64,000 nucleotides of DNA, taken from NCBI RefSeq assembly GCF_000374865.1, contig NZ_KB895468.1, positions 1 through 64,000 of the forward strand, given 5' to 3'. The notes beneath the pieces are model-generated. The model did not search any database. It was not told the origin of the DNA and saw only the letters and a program-made list of their open reading frames with translations. Shown here piece by piece: positions 44,287 through 54,634 of this stretch; the first letter of the stretch is position 1, and each line of letters begins with the position of its first letter. A program made the position numbers and the translations under genes. This DNA comes from Arthrobacter sp. 135MFCol5.1 (GTDB lineage Bacteria; Actinomycetota; Actinomycetes; Actinomycetales; Micrococcaceae).

Positions 44287-46347
44287 CTATTCAGAGGCCT
44301 CCGCGCCGAGCCTGGTGAGTGCGGCCAGCGCCTTGCTGCGGTCCGTAGTGGACCAGAAAGGCGGCAGCGCGGCCCGCAGGAAGCCCGCATAACGTTCGGT
44401 TGCCAGCCGCGAATCCAGCACCGCCACCACTCCTTTGTCGCCGGTTGACCGGATCAGCCGCCCGGCGCCCTGCGCCAGCCGGATGGCCGCGTGGGTAGCC
44501 GACACCGACATGAAACCGTTGCCACCGGCCTGGGCCACGGCCCGCGACCGAGCTGTCATGAGGGGATCGTCCGGCCGGGGGAAGGGAATCCGGTCGATCA
44601 CCACGAGCCGGCACGACCCGCCCGGAACGTCCACCCCCTGCCACAGGGACATAGTCCCGAAGAGGCAGGTATCCGGTTCGTCCGCGAACTGCTTGACCAG
44701 GGCGGTCATGGTTGACTCGCCCTGGCAGAGCACGGTCATATCGAGCTTGGGCCGCAGGGCATCGGCGGCCTCCTCCGCAGCCCGACGCGAGGAAAAGAGG
44801 CAAAGAGCCCCGCCACCGGATGCTTTGATGAGCGCCTCGAGCTCCTCCAGGGCTTCCGGCGAAACACCCCGGCCCGGTTTGGGCAGGTGTCCCGCCACGT
44901 AGAGGATGCCCTGTTTGGGGTAGTCGAAGGGTGAGCCGACATCCACCCCCGTCCAGCTGGGAGCTCCGTCGCCTATCAGTCCCAGCCCGCCCGCTGCCGG
45001 TTCGAACGCGGACCCGATGGCCAGGGTGGCAGAGGTCAGCACAACAGTGTGGCCGGCGAAGAGTCCTTCCCTCAGCCGCCCGGCAACGGACAGCGGCGCG
45101 ATGTTGACCAGCACCGGCGCATTCTCGTCAGGCTGGGAGTAACCCTGGCCGGGGTCGAAGGTGCTCGCGCGCGAGAACCAGACCACTTCGCGGTTCTCCC
45201 GGGCAGCCAGCAGCCGTTCGCATAATTCAAGGATCAGCATGAGGCGGGACCGGGCGAGCTGCCGCCCGCCGTCGGCCGTGGTGTTGCTGTCCCCCTTGGA
45301 ATCGGACAGCGCCGCGCGGCAGGCCTCACGCAGCTGGTCCACGCAGTCCAGCTGTTCGTCGTTCAGGCCGTTGGGCAGCAGGCCGTTCGGGGCCCCGGCG
45401 AGGGCCAGCTCAAGGTTGGCGGCCGCAGCGTTCAGGGCGTCAACGGTGATGGCCGTGTGTTTGCGGGCACCTGATGCGGCGGCGTGCACCATGGCGACGG
45501 ACAACTGCCCGGAGACGGCCCCGGTGACGCGGTCCTGCAGTTCATGCGCCTCGTCCACTACCACGACGTCATATTCGGGCAGCACGGCGAGCCCCTCGAA
45601 GGCGCTGACGGCGAGCATGGCGTGGTTGGTCACCACGACGTCTGCCTCGGCCGCGTCCTGCCGCGCCAGTTCACTGAAGCACTCAGCGGCCATGGGACAT
45701 TTTTGCGCCCCCAGGCATTCCATGGAGGTCACGGACACCTGCCGCCATGCACGGTCGGTCACGCCGGGAAGGAGCTCGTCACGGTCGCCGGTGGCCGTTT
45801 TTTCGGCCCACTCCCGCAGCCGCACCACTTCCTTGCCCAGCTGGGAGGCGGGACCGCCCACAGATGCGGCGAAGTGCGGCACGCTGGTGTCCTCGCCCAG
45901 GGAGAACAGCTGGCCCTCCGAAGGCTCTTCGGAAGGGAACCCGCCCTCCACCTTGTGGCGGCAGACGTAGTTGGACCGCCCCTTGACCAGGGCCACTTTG
46001 ACGGGCCGATCCAGGGCCGGGGTGATGTTCTTCAGGAGGCGGGGCAGGTCCCTGCCCACGATCTGGGTTTGCAGGGCCAGCGTGGCCGTGGACACCAGGG
46101 CGGGCTTATTGCTTTCCAACGCGTGGGCAATGAGCGGTACCAGGTAGGCCAGGGACTTGCCGGTCCCGGTGCCGGCCTGGACCAGGAGATGGTTGCCCGA
46201 ACTGATGGCCCGGGCCACCTGGCGGGCCATTTCGTGTTGTCCGGTGCGGCTTTGTCCGCCCATGCCGGCGACGGCGCGGTCGAGCAGTTCAAGGACGAAC
46301 TGCTCGCCGGCCGCCTGCGCAGCTTCCCCGGCCGCGAGGTCAGTCAT
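44287..46347 (-). CDS. DinG/XPD-like ATP-dependent DNA helicase
   Basis: A 686-aa superfamily 2 5'-3' helicase. Walker A AGTGTGKSLAYLVP is near residue 58. The DEAH box is VVVDEAHELQD near 270. The iron-sulfur cluster cysteines lie between them (CRHK, then CLGAQKCPMAAEC), and the C-terminal motif QGAGRLIRS is motif VI. Such enzymes unwind R-loops, G-quadruplexes and displaced strands. The start overlaps the hflX stop by 8 bases, so they are one operon. It lies tail to tail with lexA; no LexA box was found for this operon. Confidence 0.92.
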   Translation of the reverse strand: MTDLAAGEAAQAAGEQFVLELLDRAVAGMGGQSRTGQHEMARQVARAISSGNHLLVQAGTGTGKSLAYLVPLIAHALESNKPALVSTATLALQTQIVGRDLPRLLKNITPALDRPVKVALVKGRSNYVCRHKVEGGFPSEEPSEGQLFSLGEDTSVPHFAASVGGPASQLGKEVVRLREWAEKTATGDRDELLPGVTDRAWRQVSVTSMECLGAQKCPMAAECFSELARQDAAEADVVVTNHAMLAVSAFEGLAVLPEYDVVVVDEAHELQDRVTGAVSGQLSVAMVHAAASGARKHTAITVDALNAAAANLELALAGAPNGLLPNGLNDEQLDCVDQLREACRAALSDSKGDSNTTADGGRQLARSRLMLILELCERLLAARENREVVWFSRASTFDPGQGYSQPDENAPVLVNIAPLSVAGRLREGLFAGHTVVLTSATLAIGSAFEPAAGGLGLIGDGAPSWTGVDVGSPFDYPKQGILYVAGHLPKPGRGVSPEALEELEALIKASGGGALCLFSSRRAAEEAADALRPKLDMTVLCQGESTMTALVKQFADEPDTCLFGTMSLWQGVDVPGGSCRLVVIDRIPFPRPDDPLMTARSRAVAQAGGNGFMSVSATHAAIRLAQGAGRLIRSTGDKGVVAVLDSRLATERYAGFLRAALPPFWSTTDRSKALAALTRLGAEASE

Positions 46348-47920
46348 TGAGGGCGAATGGTTCCAGCTCGGATGCCAGGCCCTCGCGGACCATCACCACG
46401 GCCCTGGTACCTTCCTCAACGTGGTCGAGGTGGATGATTTCGGCGTCGGATTCGTGCAGCTTGCTGAGCAGGTCGCCCCGGTCGTACGGAATGAGCAGTT
46501 CAAGCTTCACGCTGGGCCTCGGGATGGCGTCGCTGATGGCCTTCAGCAGCTCGGCAATACCCTCACCCGTCCGGGCCGAGACCACCACATGGCGTGGTTC
46601 GCGCTGCTTCAGCCGCTCAATCACGAAGGGATCGGCGGCATCGGCCTTGTTCAGCACGATGATCTCAGGCACCTTGCGGGCGTCAACTTCGCTGAAGACC
46701 TTCCGGACCGCGGCGATCTGGCCCTCGGGATCGGGGTGCGAGGCGTCCACCACGTGCAGGATCAGGTCCGAATCGGCCACCTCTTCGAGGGTGGAGCGGA
46801 AGGCCTCCACCAGCTGGGTGGGCAGCGAGCGGACGAAGCCCACGGTGTCGGCCAGGGTGTAACCCAGGCCGTCAGCGGTTTCGGCCTTGCGGACGGTGGG
46901 ATCCAGGGTGGCGAACAAGGCGTTCTCCACCAGGACGCCGGCGTCGGTGAGCCTGTTGAGCAGGGAGGATTTCCCCGCGTTGGTGTACCCGGCAATGGCC
47001 ACCGACGGTACCTCGTTACGACGGCGGTTGGCCCGCTTGGTTTCCCGCGCCGGCTTCATCGCGGCGATCTCGCGCCGAAGCTTGGCCATGCGCGTACGGA
47101 TCCGGCGCCGGTCCAGTTCGATCTTGGTTTCACCCGGGCCGCGCGAGCCCATGCCGGCGGCGGCGCCACCCACTTGGCCGCCTGCCTGGCGGGACATCGA
47201 TTCGCCCCAGCCGCGGAGTCGGGGAAGCAGGTATTCCAGCTGTGCCAGCTCCACTTGGGCCTTGCCCTCGCGGCTCTTGGCGTGCTGGGCGAAGATGTCC
47301 AGGATCAGGGCCGTACGGTCGATCACCTTGACCTTGACGATGTCTTCGAGGCCACGACGCTGCGAGGGTGCGAGCTCGGCGTCCACCACCACGGTGTCCG
47401 CACCGGTGGACATGACGATGTCCTTGAGTTCGAGCGCCTTGCCCGAGCCCAGGAACGTTCCGGGATCCGGCTTGGCCCTCCGCTGTACCAGCCCGTCGAG
47501 GACCTCGGAGCCGGCCGTCTCGGCGAGGGCGGCAAGCTCGCGCAGCGAATTTTCGGCGTCGGCCAGTGTTCCGTCGGACCAGAGCCCTGCCAGGACCACG
47601 CGTTCCAGGCGGAGCTGGCGGTATTCGACCTCGGTGACGTCTTCGAGTTCGGTGGACAACCCTGCCCTGCGGCGCAGGGCCCGGCGTTCCTCGAGGTCCT
47701 GCTGGTCGCCGTCGAACGTTGAATGTTCTTCGTCGAGGCGGGATATGGCCTGGGCCTTGCCGAGCACGGCTTTTCCGGTGCCGCTGCCGTCGCCGCTGGG
47801 CGTGCTGACTTTCCGGGCCGGTACGTCCTTGGCGAGGATCCGGTCGATGACAGCCTGGATTTCCTCGGGACTCATGTCCTGGGCGGCTGGATCGGACCCG
47901 GTGTTTGGCTGGCTGGTCAT
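46340..47920 (-). CDS. hflX: ribosome-splitting GTPase HflX
   Basis: A 526-aa GTPase that splits stalled ribosomes under stress. The N-terminal nucleotide-binding domain (about 110-230), a long helical arm (LAQLEYLLPRLRGWGESMSRQ), and the G domain with G1 GYTNAGKSS, G3 DTVGF and G4 NKAD follow in order. The first 100 residues are a variable, charged leader. ATG 47920 is taken with AAAGGAG 4 bases upstream; the longer frame is GC-rich and unlike the family. The downstream dinG gene overlaps it. Confidence 0.94.
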   Translation of the reverse strand: MTSQPNTGSDPAAQDMSPEEIQAVIDRILAKDVPARKVSTPSGDGSGTGKAVLGKAQAISRLDEEHSTFDGDQQDLEERRALRRRAGLSTELEDVTEVEYRQLRLERVVLAGLWSDGTLADAENSLRELAALAETAGSEVLDGLVQRRAKPDPGTFLGSGKALELKDIVMSTGADTVVVDAELAPSQRRGLEDIVKVKVIDRTALILDIFAQHAKSREGKAQVELAQLEYLLPRLRGWGESMSRQAGGQVGGAAAGMGSRGPGETKIELDRRRIRTRMAKLRREIAAMKPARETKRANRRRNEVPSVAIAGYTNAGKSSLLNRLTDAGVLVENALFATLDPTVRKAETADGLGYTLADTVGFVRSLPTQLVEAFRSTLEEVADSDLILHVVDASHPDPEGQIAAVRKVFSEVDARKVPEIIVLNKADAADPFVIERLKQREPRHVVVSARTGEGIAELLKAISDAIPRPSVKLELLIPYDRGDLLSKLHESDAEIIHLDHVEEGTRAVVMVREGLASELEPFALND

Positions 47921-48357
47921 GGTCTCCTTTGAAGATTCGGCATTTCCAGAATAGTGCCGATTAGTTGGAAGGTGGGAAGAATTCGCGCTGGGCTGACGGC
48001 CTGCGGTCATGCAGTCCTCCTGATGGTGGGGCCGCCGGCGGCGGTGCCGGGGCCGGGATGCCGCGTTGCAGGGGCGGCTGGGCGGGCGAGGCCGGAGAAT
48101 TGCAGGAAGCGCAGCAGAAGGCTGACGTTCGAGTACTGTCCGGCGGCCGGGCCTGGACGGAATGGTCCGGTCCGGTGCACAAGCGGAAGGCATGGGAACC
48201 TGCGTCGCTGTGGGACGGGCTGCCTCTGCTGGGCAGCGGCAGGAACGGGCGGGGCCCGTACCGGCTACTCGAAGATCAAGAACATGCCCATTAGCCTAAC
48301 AGAGGGGCGCAGGCACAGTTTCCCATTACGCTGCAGGGGGAACTACTCTGGCCAGTT
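47921..48357. other. divergent intergenic region, hflX / methyltransferase
   Basis: This 437-base gap separates two divergent genes. It contains the hflX RBS (AAAGGAG, minus strand) at the left edge and must hold both promoters, but none is clear. A 73-codon minus-strand frame (47961-48182) is Pro/Cys-rich with no RBS or family resemblance, and I do not call it. No SOS box, RNA gene or repeat was seen. Confidence 0.5.
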
Positions 48358-48981
48358 ATGGAGTCCGCTCACTATTTCAGCACGTCCCCCGCCGGGCCCT
48401 TTACCCGCAAGCCCCTCACCGTGGAACTGGCCGGCGGAACGCGCAGGCTCCAGACCTCCTCGGGCATTTTCAGCCCGGACGGCATCGACAAGGGCACTGC
48501 AGTACTTCTGGCGGAGGTCCCTGCGCCGAACCCCCACGGCAACCTGTTGGACATTGGTTGCGGCTGGGGGCCGGTGGCCCTCACCATGGCTCTGCTGGCG
48601 CCCCAGTCAAGGGTCTACGCGGTGGACGTCAACGAACGGTGCATCACCCTGACCAACGAGAATGCCGAGGCGCTGGGCCTGTCCAATGTCGTTGCCAGCA
48701 CGCCTGAGGCCGTAGACCCCGAAGTGCGTTTCGACACCATTTGGTCCAATCCGCCCATCAGGATCGGCAAGGAAGAACTGCATGCCCTGCTGAAGCTGTG
48801 GCTCCCCCGCCTGGCTGAGGGCGGGACGGCGTGGCTGGTGGTCCAGAAGAACCTGGGCTCGGACTCGCTGCAGCGCTGGCTGGCCGCCGAACTGGACAGC
48901 TCCTTCACCGTGACGCGCGAATCGACCGCCAAGTCCTTCCGGATCCTGAAGGTCAGGAAAGCGTCCCGCTCGCCACAATGA
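48358..48981 (+). CDS. RsmC-like class I SAM methyltransferase
   Basis: A 207-aa methyltransferase of the 'small domain' group. The SAM motif LLDIGCGWGPVAL, acidic strand VYAVDVNERC and the catalytic motif NPPIRIG (N-P-P, as in base-N methylases such as RsmC, which makes m2G1207 in 16S rRNA) are visible. It is shorter than RsmC and lacks its N-terminal half, like many actinobacterial homologs. Substrate RNA is likely but unproven. Its 3' end overlaps the dapF end by 29 bases on opposite strands. Confidence 0.86.
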   Translation: MESAHYFSTSPAGPFTRKPLTVELAGGTRRLQTSSGIFSPDGIDKGTAVLLAEVPAPNPHGNLLDIGCGWGPVALTMALLAPQSRVYAVDVNERCITLTNENAEALGLSNVVASTPEAVDPEVRFDTIWSNPPIRIGKEELHALLKLWLPRLAEGGTAWLVVQKNLGSDSLQRWLAAELDSSFTVTRESTAKSFRILKVRKASRSPQ

Positions 48982-49897
48982 CCGCCGGACCGCTGAGCTC
49001 AACATGCTCGTGGCCGCCGGGTCCGGCGAAGAACTTGACGCCTACAACCCCTCCGGGAACATGGACGCGCCAGACGTCGGGAGCCTCGGCACCTGCCCAG
49101 TGCCGGATGGCGACGGCGGCCGCGCAGGCGCCCGTGCCGCAGGATTGCGTCTCCCCCACACCGCGCTCATGCACGCGCATGGTCACCGATCCGACGCCGT
49201 CGTGCACAAGGGGCTCAGCCGGAACGACGAACTCCACGTTGGTACCGTTTGCCGGGACGGGATCGACTTTCGGCGCGGTGAAAAGCCGGGTGCCGGCCAG
49301 CTCGGACAGCTCGGCGAGGGCCACCACGGTGTGCGGGTTGCCCATGCTCACGGACAAGGCCGGCCGGGGAACCTCCAGCCCGTCGGCAGCGACGAGGGAA
49401 TCCATGGCCTTGGCACTGGCTTCGCCGGGAAAGATGAACTCCCAGGGGCCCATGTCCACCGCGTAGTCGTTCCCGGTACGGACCACGGTCTTTACCCCGC
49501 CGCGCGTCCCGATGGCAAGTGAACCGCCGTCGGGCAGGTCGATCAGCCCCTCGGTGCGCAGGAAGTGGACGAACACCCGGACCCCGTTTCCGCACATTTC
49601 GGACAGCGAACCGTCCGCGTTCCGGTAATCCATGAACCATTCCGCGCCGGGGGTGTCCAGCAGCAGTTCCCTGCCCTCCGTCAGGAAGCGGGAGGGCACG
49701 GCCCTGATCAGCCCGTCGGCGCCGATTCCCTGGTGCCGGTCGCAAAGGGCCGCTGCCTGGTGCGCATCGAAGCTGCGGGTGCCCTCAGGATCGGCCACCA
49801 GGACGAAGTCGTTGCCCGTGCCGTGCCCCTTGGAAAAGCGGAGGCCGCCCATGGCACGAAGGGCGGATCCGGACGTTTCGACGGGGGTAGCATTCAT
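48953..49897 (-). CDS. dapF: diaminopimelate epimerase
   Basis: Interconverts LL- and meso-diaminopimelate for lysine and peptidoglycan. The 314-aa product has both catalytic cysteines (SEMCGNGVR and SCGTGACAA) and KGHGTGNDFVLV near the start. ATG 49897 is chosen; a longer frame runs into miaA. The gene closes the recA-recX-miaB-miaA-dapF run, with a 44-base gap after miaA. Confidence 0.95.
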   Translation of the reverse strand: MNATPVETSGSALRAMGGLRFSKGHGTGNDFVLVADPEGTRSFDAHQAAALCDRHQGIGADGLIRAVPSRFLTEGRELLLDTPGAEWFMDYRNADGSLSEMCGNGVRVFVHFLRTEGLIDLPDGGSLAIGTRGGVKTVVRTGNDYAVDMGPWEFIFPGEASAKAMDSLVAADGLEVPRPALSVSMGNPHTVVALAELSELAGTRLFTAPKVDPVPANGTNVEFVVPAEPLVHDGVGSVTMRVHERGVGETQSCGTGACAAAVAIRHWAGAEAPDVWRVHVPGGVVGVKFFAGPGGHEHVELSGPAVIVASGTLS

Positions 49898-49941
49898 GGT
49901 CCCAAGCGTAGCGGCGGATGCCGCTGCCGCTGAAACCGCGG

Positions 49942-50838
49942 CTACCTGCAGAGCAGTGCAGCCTTGCCGGCAAGTTCCGGATCCTGCCAGTCCAGCCACG
50001 TGATGCGGGGGTCGGCGCGGAACCATGTGAGCTGGCGGCGGGCAAATTGGCGGGTGGCCACAATGGTTTCCTCCGCAGCGTCCGCCACGGTTGAGGCGCC
50101 GTCGAGGACCCGCAGGAACTGTGAATAGCCGAGGGCCCGGGAGGCTGTCTTCCCGGTCCGCAGGCCTTGGGCGTCAAGCGTCCCCACTTCTGCCAGCAGC
50201 CCGGCGTCCACCATCCGGTGGACCCTGGCTGCCAGGCGCTCCCGCAGGACATCACGGTTCACGGCCAGGCCCACCTGGACAGCCGGCTGGTGGTACTCCC
50301 GGCGGGGCATGAAGGAGCTGAAAGGCCGTCCGGTGAGTTCGTGGACTTCCAGGGCGCGGATGATCCGCCGGGCATCAGAGAGCCGCTCGGCCGACACGGG
50401 ATCCACCGCGCGGAGCCTTGCCAGGAGTTCTGCCGTCCCGCGTTCCGCGTATTCGGCCTCAAGCCGGGCGCGCAATGAGGCGTCCGTACCGGGGAACTCC
50501 AGTACGTCCAGGGCGGCCCGTACGTAGAGCCCCGAGCCGCCGGCGAGGATGGCCCTCTTGCCGCGGGCATGGACAGCCGCTATCACGTTGCGGGCCTGCT
50601 CCTGGAATGTGGAGACGCTCGCTTCCTGCGTGACGTCCATGACGTCCAGGAGGTGGTGCGGCACGCCCTTGCGCTCGGCCACGGAGATCTTCGCGGTGCC
50701 GATGTCCATTCCCCGGTAGAACTGCATGGCGTCGGCGTTGATGACCTCGCCGTCGAGTTCCAGGGCAAGGTTGACGGCAAGATCCGATTTGCCGGAGCCA
50801 GTGGGACCGACGACGGCGATGACGGGCGGGGCGACCAC
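49942..50838 (-). CDS. miaA: tRNA dimethylallyltransferase
   Basis: Adds the isopentenyl group to A37 of tRNAs reading UNN codons. The 298-aa product has the P-loop [13 protein letters not shown] at its N-terminus, the D-A-M-Q-x-Y-R-G segment [15 protein letters not shown] and the catalytic core [12 protein letters not shown] 50838 follows miaB with a 3-base gap, so the two A37-modifying enzymes are in one operon. Confidence 0.96.
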   Translation of the reverse strand: MVAPPVIAVVGPTGSGKSDLAVNLALELDGEVINADAMQFYRGMDIGTAKISVAERKGVPHHLLDVMDVTQEASVSTFQEQARNVIAAVHARGKRAILAGGSGLYVRAALDVLEFPGTDASLRARLEAEYAERGTAELLARLRAVDPVSAERLSDARRIIRALEVHELTGRPFSSFMPRREYHQPAVQVGLAVNRDVLRERLAARVHRMVDAGLLAEVGTLDAQGLRTGKTASRALGYSQFLRVLDGASTVADAAEETIVATRQFARRQLTWFRADPRITWLDWQDPELAGKAALLCR

Positions 50839-50841
50839 CGG

Positions 50842-52398
50842 TCAGCGGGTGCGCAGCGGCAGCGAAGGCATGCCCAGCGAGACACCCTTTTGTCCAGCCC
50901 CGCTCCCCGGCACCGGCGCGCCGCAGGAATCGGCCTGCGACCGGTCCCACGCGTCCCCGGCGCGCGACCTGCGCAGGCTGTAGTCCTCGGGCGTGGGGTC
51001 GGCCACCAGGTGGAAGGCAGCGGCTTCGGTGATGGTGACTGTTACGAGGTCGCCCGGCCTCGGGGCCGGCGCGCCTTCAGGAACCGAGAAATGTACCAGC
51101 CTCTGGTCCCTGGACCGGCCGGAGAGCCGGTGCGTCTCCTCAGACTTGCGCCCCGACTGGGCGGTGACCATGACCTCCAGCCGCCGGCCGAGCTGCTTCC
51201 GGTTCTCCTCCGCGGCGATCCTGTCCTGCAGTGCGGTGAGCCGTTCGAACCTTTCCTGGACCACGGCCTTGGGCAGTTGGTCCGGCAGGTCGGCGGCAGG
51301 GGTCCCCGGCCGCTTGGAGTACTGGAAGGTGAAGGCGGTGGCAAAGCGCGACTTCTCGACGACGTCGAGCGTGGCCTGGAAGTCCTCTTCCGTCTCGCCG
51401 GGGAAGCCGACGATGATGTCGGTGGAGATGGCGGCGTCCGGGATCCTGTCCCGGACCTTGTCCAGGATGCCGAGGAACTTGGTGGACCGGTAGGACCGCT
51501 TCATGGCCTTCAGGATGCTGTCCGAGCCGGACTGCAGCGGCATGTGCAGCTGGGGCATGACATTGGGTGTTTCCGCCATGGCCTCAATGACGTCGTCGGT
51601 AAACGCCGCCGGGTGCGGGCTGGTGAAACGGACCCGTTCCAGCCCGTCGATTTCGCCGCAGGCACGGAGGAGCTTGGAGAAGGCCTGGCGGTCGCCGAAC
51701 TCCACTCCGTAGGAGTTGACGTTCTGGCCAAGCAGCGTGACTTCGATGGCGCCGTCGTCCACGAGGGCCTGGATTTCGGCGAGGATCTCACCCGGGCGGC
51801 GGTCCTTTTCCTTACCCCGGAGGGCCGGCACGATGCAGAACGTGCAGGTGTTGTTGCAGCCAACGGAGATGGACACCCAGCCGGAGTACACGGAGTCGCG
51901 CTTGGTGGGCAGCGTGGACGGGAACACGTCCAGGGACTCCAGGATTTCCAGCTGTGCTTCGTCGTTGTGCCGGGCCCGGTCGAGCAGGGCCGGGAGCGCA
52001 CCAACATTGTGGGTGCCGAAAACGGCGTCGACCCAGGGCGCCTTCTTGAGGATGGTTTCCCGGTCCTTCTGGGCCAGGCATCCGCCCACGGCGATCTGCA
52101 TCCCGGGGTTCGCCGCCTTGACGGGCGCCAGGATCCCGAGGTTTCCGTAGAGCTTGTTGTCAGCGTTTTCGCGCACCGCGCAGGTGTTGAACACCACGAC
52201 GTCGGCTTGCTCGCCTTCCGCGGGAACGTACCCGGCGTCTTCAAGGAGTCCCGCCATCCGCTCCGAGTCGTGGACGTTCATCTGGCACCCGAACGTCCGC
52301 ACCTGGTAGGTACGCGGCCGGGCTCCGGGCTGCGGACCCGTCCCGGGTTCAACGGAAGGGGTGGTGCCGGAATGGGGGGAAGGAATGGTCAAACTCAC
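50842..52398 (-). CDS. miaB: tRNA-2-methylthio-N6-dimethylallyladenosine synthase
   Basis: Radical SAM methylthiotransferase acting after MiaA on i6A37. In its 518 aa the N-terminal UPF0004 domain has cysteines in [18 protein letters not shown] and GGCLAQ. The radical SAM site is C-x3-C-x2-C in [13 protein letters not shown]-terminal TRAM-like strand lies near residues 420-470. The last 40 residues ([12 protein letters not shown] onward) are an extra tail. Spacing of 3 bases to both recX and miaA. Confidence 0.96.
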   Translation of the reverse strand: MSLTIPSPHSGTTPSVEPGTGPQPGARPRTYQVRTFGCQMNVHDSERMAGLLEDAGYVPAEGEQADVVVFNTCAVRENADNKLYGNLGILAPVKAANPGMQIAVGGCLAQKDRETILKKAPWVDAVFGTHNVGALPALLDRARHNDEAQLEILESLDVFPSTLPTKRDSVYSGWVSISVGCNNTCTFCIVPALRGKEKDRRPGEILAEIQALVDDGAIEVTLLGQNVNSYGVEFGDRQAFSKLLRACGEIDGLERVRFTSPHPAAFTDDVIEAMAETPNVMPQLHMPLQSGSDSILKAMKRSYRSTKFLGILDKVRDRIPDAAISTDIIVGFPGETEEDFQATLDVVEKSRFATAFTFQYSKRPGTPAADLPDQLPKAVVQERFERLTALQDRIAAEENRKQLGRRLEVMVTAQSGRKSEETHRLSGRSRDQRLVHFSVPEGAPAPRPGDLVTVTITEAAAFHLVADPTPEDYSLRRSRAGDAWDRSQADSCGAPVPGSGAGQKGVSLGMPSLPLRTR

Positions 52399-52401
52399 CC
52401 G

Positions 52402-53058
52402 TTAAGGGTACCGGCTTTGGAGCGGGTCACCGTCGGGATCCTGGACTGAACCGAGTACCTCATTGACGATCCTGAACGCCTGCCCGGGCTGGTAGCCCTT
52501 TCGCGCCAGCATGGACGCCAGACGGCGCACTGCTTTATCCCGTTCGGCCGGGTCTGACAGGTTTGTTCCGGGCCGCAGCTTGCGCTCAACCAGGGTCCTG
52601 GCGGCAGTTTCCTCGTCGGCGTCGGTCACTTGTTCCAGGGCCGCGGCAGCGGTTTCGGGGTCGATGCCCTTCTCCGACAGCTCGCGCCGGAGGGCTCCCC
52701 TGGCGAGCTTGCGGGACTGGGATCGGCTCCTGACCCACATGTCAGCAAATTCGGCGTCATCGATCAGGCGGACTTCCTGGAATTTGTCCAGGACTTCCTC
52801 TGCAACGCGTTCCGGAATGTTCCGTTCGGCCAGTTTCCGGGCAAGCTGCAGCCTGCTCTTCGGCGAGGCCGTCAGTTGCCGGTACACGATGGCCTTGGCC
52901 ACCCCGGCAGGATCCGGTTCGGCGTCCTCTGCCAGGGGATCTTCGGGCACAGCAGACCGCTCCGTTGCCCCACGGGCGGGGTTGGCGGAGCGGCGCCGCC
53001 GGGAACCGGATTTGGGTGACCTGGCGTCGGGAGGATGCGCCTCGGGAGACCATGTCAA
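52402..53058 (-). CDS. recX: RecA regulator RecX
   Basis: A 218-aa all-helical protein that inhibits RecA filament growth. After a basic, variable first 45 residues come the RecX three-helix repeats: AIVYRQLTASPKSRLQLARKL, LDKFQEVRLIDDAEFADMWV, and the C-terminal RRLASMLARKGYQPGQAF. It starts 3 bases after recA, so both are co-transcribed and RecX rises with RecA in the SOS response. Confidence 0.94.
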   Translation of the reverse strand: MTWSPEAHPPDARSPKSGSRRRRSANPARGATERSAVPEDPLAEDAEPDPAGVAKAIVYRQLTASPKSRLQLARKLAERNIPERVAEEVLDKFQEVRLIDDAEFADMWVRSRSQSRKLARGALRRELSEKGIDPETAAAALEQVTDADEETAARTLVERKLRPGTNLSDPAERDKAVRRLASMLARKGYQPGQAFRIVNEVLGSVQDPDGDPLQSRYP

Positions 53059-53061
53059 GGG

Positions 53062-54117
53062 CTAGAACCCGTCGACGGCTTTCAGCTTGGGCGTGTCCTT
53101 GGACTCGTCCTCCGCCGGCTTCACGCCCACACCGAGTTTCTCCTTGATGAGGCGCTCCAGTTCGGCGGCAAGCTCGGGGTTGTCGCGGAGGAACCGGCGC
53201 GAGTTCTCCATGCCCTGGCCCAACTGGTCGCCATCGTACGTGAACCAGGAGCCGGACTTCTTGATGATGCCGTGCTCGACGCCCATGTCGATAATGCCGC
53301 CTTCGCGGGAGATGCCCTGGCCGTAGATGATGTCGAACTCGGCCACCTTGAAGGGCGGGGCCATCTTGTTCTTTACGATCTTGGCCTTGGTCCGGTTGCC
53401 GACCGAATCAGCGCCTTCCTTCAGGGTCTGGATGCGCCGGACGTCGATGCGGACCGACGCGTAGAACTTCAGCGCCTTGCCACCGGTGGTGGTTTCGGGG
53501 GAACCGAAGAACACGCCGATCTTTTCGCGGAGCTGGTTGATGAAGATGGCGGTGGTCTTGGTCTGGCTCAAGCGGCCGGTAATTTTACGCAGTGCCTGGC
53601 TCATGAGCCGTGCCTGGAGGCCAACGTGGCTGTCGCCCATGTCGCCTTCGATTTCAGCACGCGGAACCAGGGCGGCGACGGAGTCGATGACGACGATGTC
53701 CAAGGAGCCGGAGCCCACCAGCATGTCCATGATTTCCAAGGCCTGTTCACCGGTGTCCGGCTGCGAGACCAGCAAGGCGTCGGTATCCACGCCGAGCTTC
53801 GCGGCATAGTCCGGGTCCAGGGCGTGCTCGGCGTCGATGAAGGCAGCGATGCCACCCAGCCGCTGGGCGTTGGCAACGGCGTGCAGTGCCACGGTGGTCT
53901 TACCTGACGATTCCGGCCCATAGATCTCCACCACACGGCCACGGGGCAGCCCGCCAATGCCCAGGGCGACGTCCAGGGCAATGGACCCGGTAGGGATGAC
54001 TTCGATGGGGGCACGGACTTCGTCGCCCAGGCGCATCACCGATCCCTTGCCGAACTGCTTGTCAATCTGGGCAAGTGCTGCTTCCAGCGCTTTTGCACGA
54101 TCCGGGGCTGCCGCCAT
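53062..54117 (-). CDS. recA: RecA recombinase
   Basis: Forms the strand-exchange filament and activates LexA cleavage. The 351-aa product starts [18 protein letters not shown] 54117 has AGAGGTG 6 bases upstream and fits family length, whereas an upstream ATG (54174) lacks an RBS. Walker A is GPESSGKTT, Walker [10 protein letters not shown], and loop L2 lies around [13 protein letters not shown] LexA box sits 143 bases upstream. No intein is seen. Confidence 0.98.
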   Translation of the reverse strand: MAAAPDRAKALEAALAQIDKQFGKGSVMRLGDEVRAPIEVIPTGSIALDVALGIGGLPRGRVVEIYGPESSGKTTVALHAVANAQRLGGIAAFIDAEHALDPDYAAKLGVDTDALLVSQPDTGEQALEIMDMLVGSGSLDIVVIDSVAALVPRAEIEGDMGDSHVGLQARLMSQALRKITGRLSQTKTTAIFINQLREKIGVFFGSPETTTGGKALKFYASVRIDVRRIQTLKEGADSVGNRTKAKIVKNKMAPPFKVAEFDIIYGQGISREGGIIDMGVEHGIIKKSGSWFTYDGDQLGQGMENSRRFLRDNPELAAELERLIKEKLGVGVKPAEDESKDTPKLKAVDGF

Positions 54118-54259
54118 GGTTGACACCTCTAATGCTTTCTCGATGGTGGCCTGTGCGGCCGTCTTGTTGGTCATCTCTGACGCTAAGGGGACCCACTGAC
54201 ATTCCGGCCTCAGGACATCGGCTATGTGGATAAACCCAATAGAAAGAGCATAGCGTTAT

Positions 54260-54275
54260 CCGAACAGGTATTCGA
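54260..54275 (-). promoter_or_regulatory. LexA box of recA
   Basis: On the minus strand TCGAATACCTGTTCGG matches TCGAAC-N4-GTTCGA with two mismatches. A possible -35 TCGAAT (54275-54270) and -10 TATGCT (54252-54247) are 17 bases apart, with the box across the -35 and spacer. A leader of about 125 bases would precede recA. Confidence 0.68.
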
Positions 54276-54368
54276 AGAGGATGGTCGCGCGGCGTGTCCG
54301 GCAAGGGTTCCCGGACCGGTCGGCAGGAGGGCCCGGCCGGCCGGCGGATGGAGGGTGCCCCGCGGGAA

Positions 54369-54593
54369 TCAGTCGCGGCGGGGGGCTATGTCCCGGCCGA
54401 GCCGGCGGTCCGCCGGCACGTCCTGGAGGTCGCAGACGGCAAGCCAGACCTTGCGCGGTTCCACGCCGGCGGCCAGTGCCTGGTCCGCGGTTCGCCCGCC
54501 CACCCCGGCCAGGACCAGGGTACTGCTCAGCACTCGGGAGTAGCCCGCGCCGAACTCGTCATCCATGAGCCGCCAGTAGTCGCTGATTCGCAT
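54369..54593 (-). CDS. DUF3046 family protein
   Basis: A 74-aa protein of unknown function typical of actinobacteria, where it lies just upstream of recA as here. MRISDYWRLMDDEFGAGYSR and AGVEPRKVWLAVCDLQDVP are the conserved ends. No catalytic residues or membrane helix stand out. It lies 250 bases before recA on the same strand, ahead of the LexA box, so it is probably not itself in the SOS unit. Confidence 0.88.
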   Translation of the reverse strand: MRISDYWRLMDDEFGAGYSRVLSSTLVLAGVGGRTADQALAAGVEPRKVWLAVCDLQDVPADRRLGRDIAPRRD

Positions 54594-54634
54594 CGGTAAA
54601 TCCTCTCATGATTGGGGACCCTAGAATTGTTGCC

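Noticed and set aside
47961-48182. 73-codon Pro/Cys-rich frame upstream of hflX
   Set aside because: No RBS, low-complexity proline runs and no family resemblance; probably a chance GC-rich frame.
54608-54634. ATG 54608 as start of the MarR gene
   Set aside because: It would place a good -10 (TAGAAT, 54622) inside the coding region, and nothing like an RBS precedes it.
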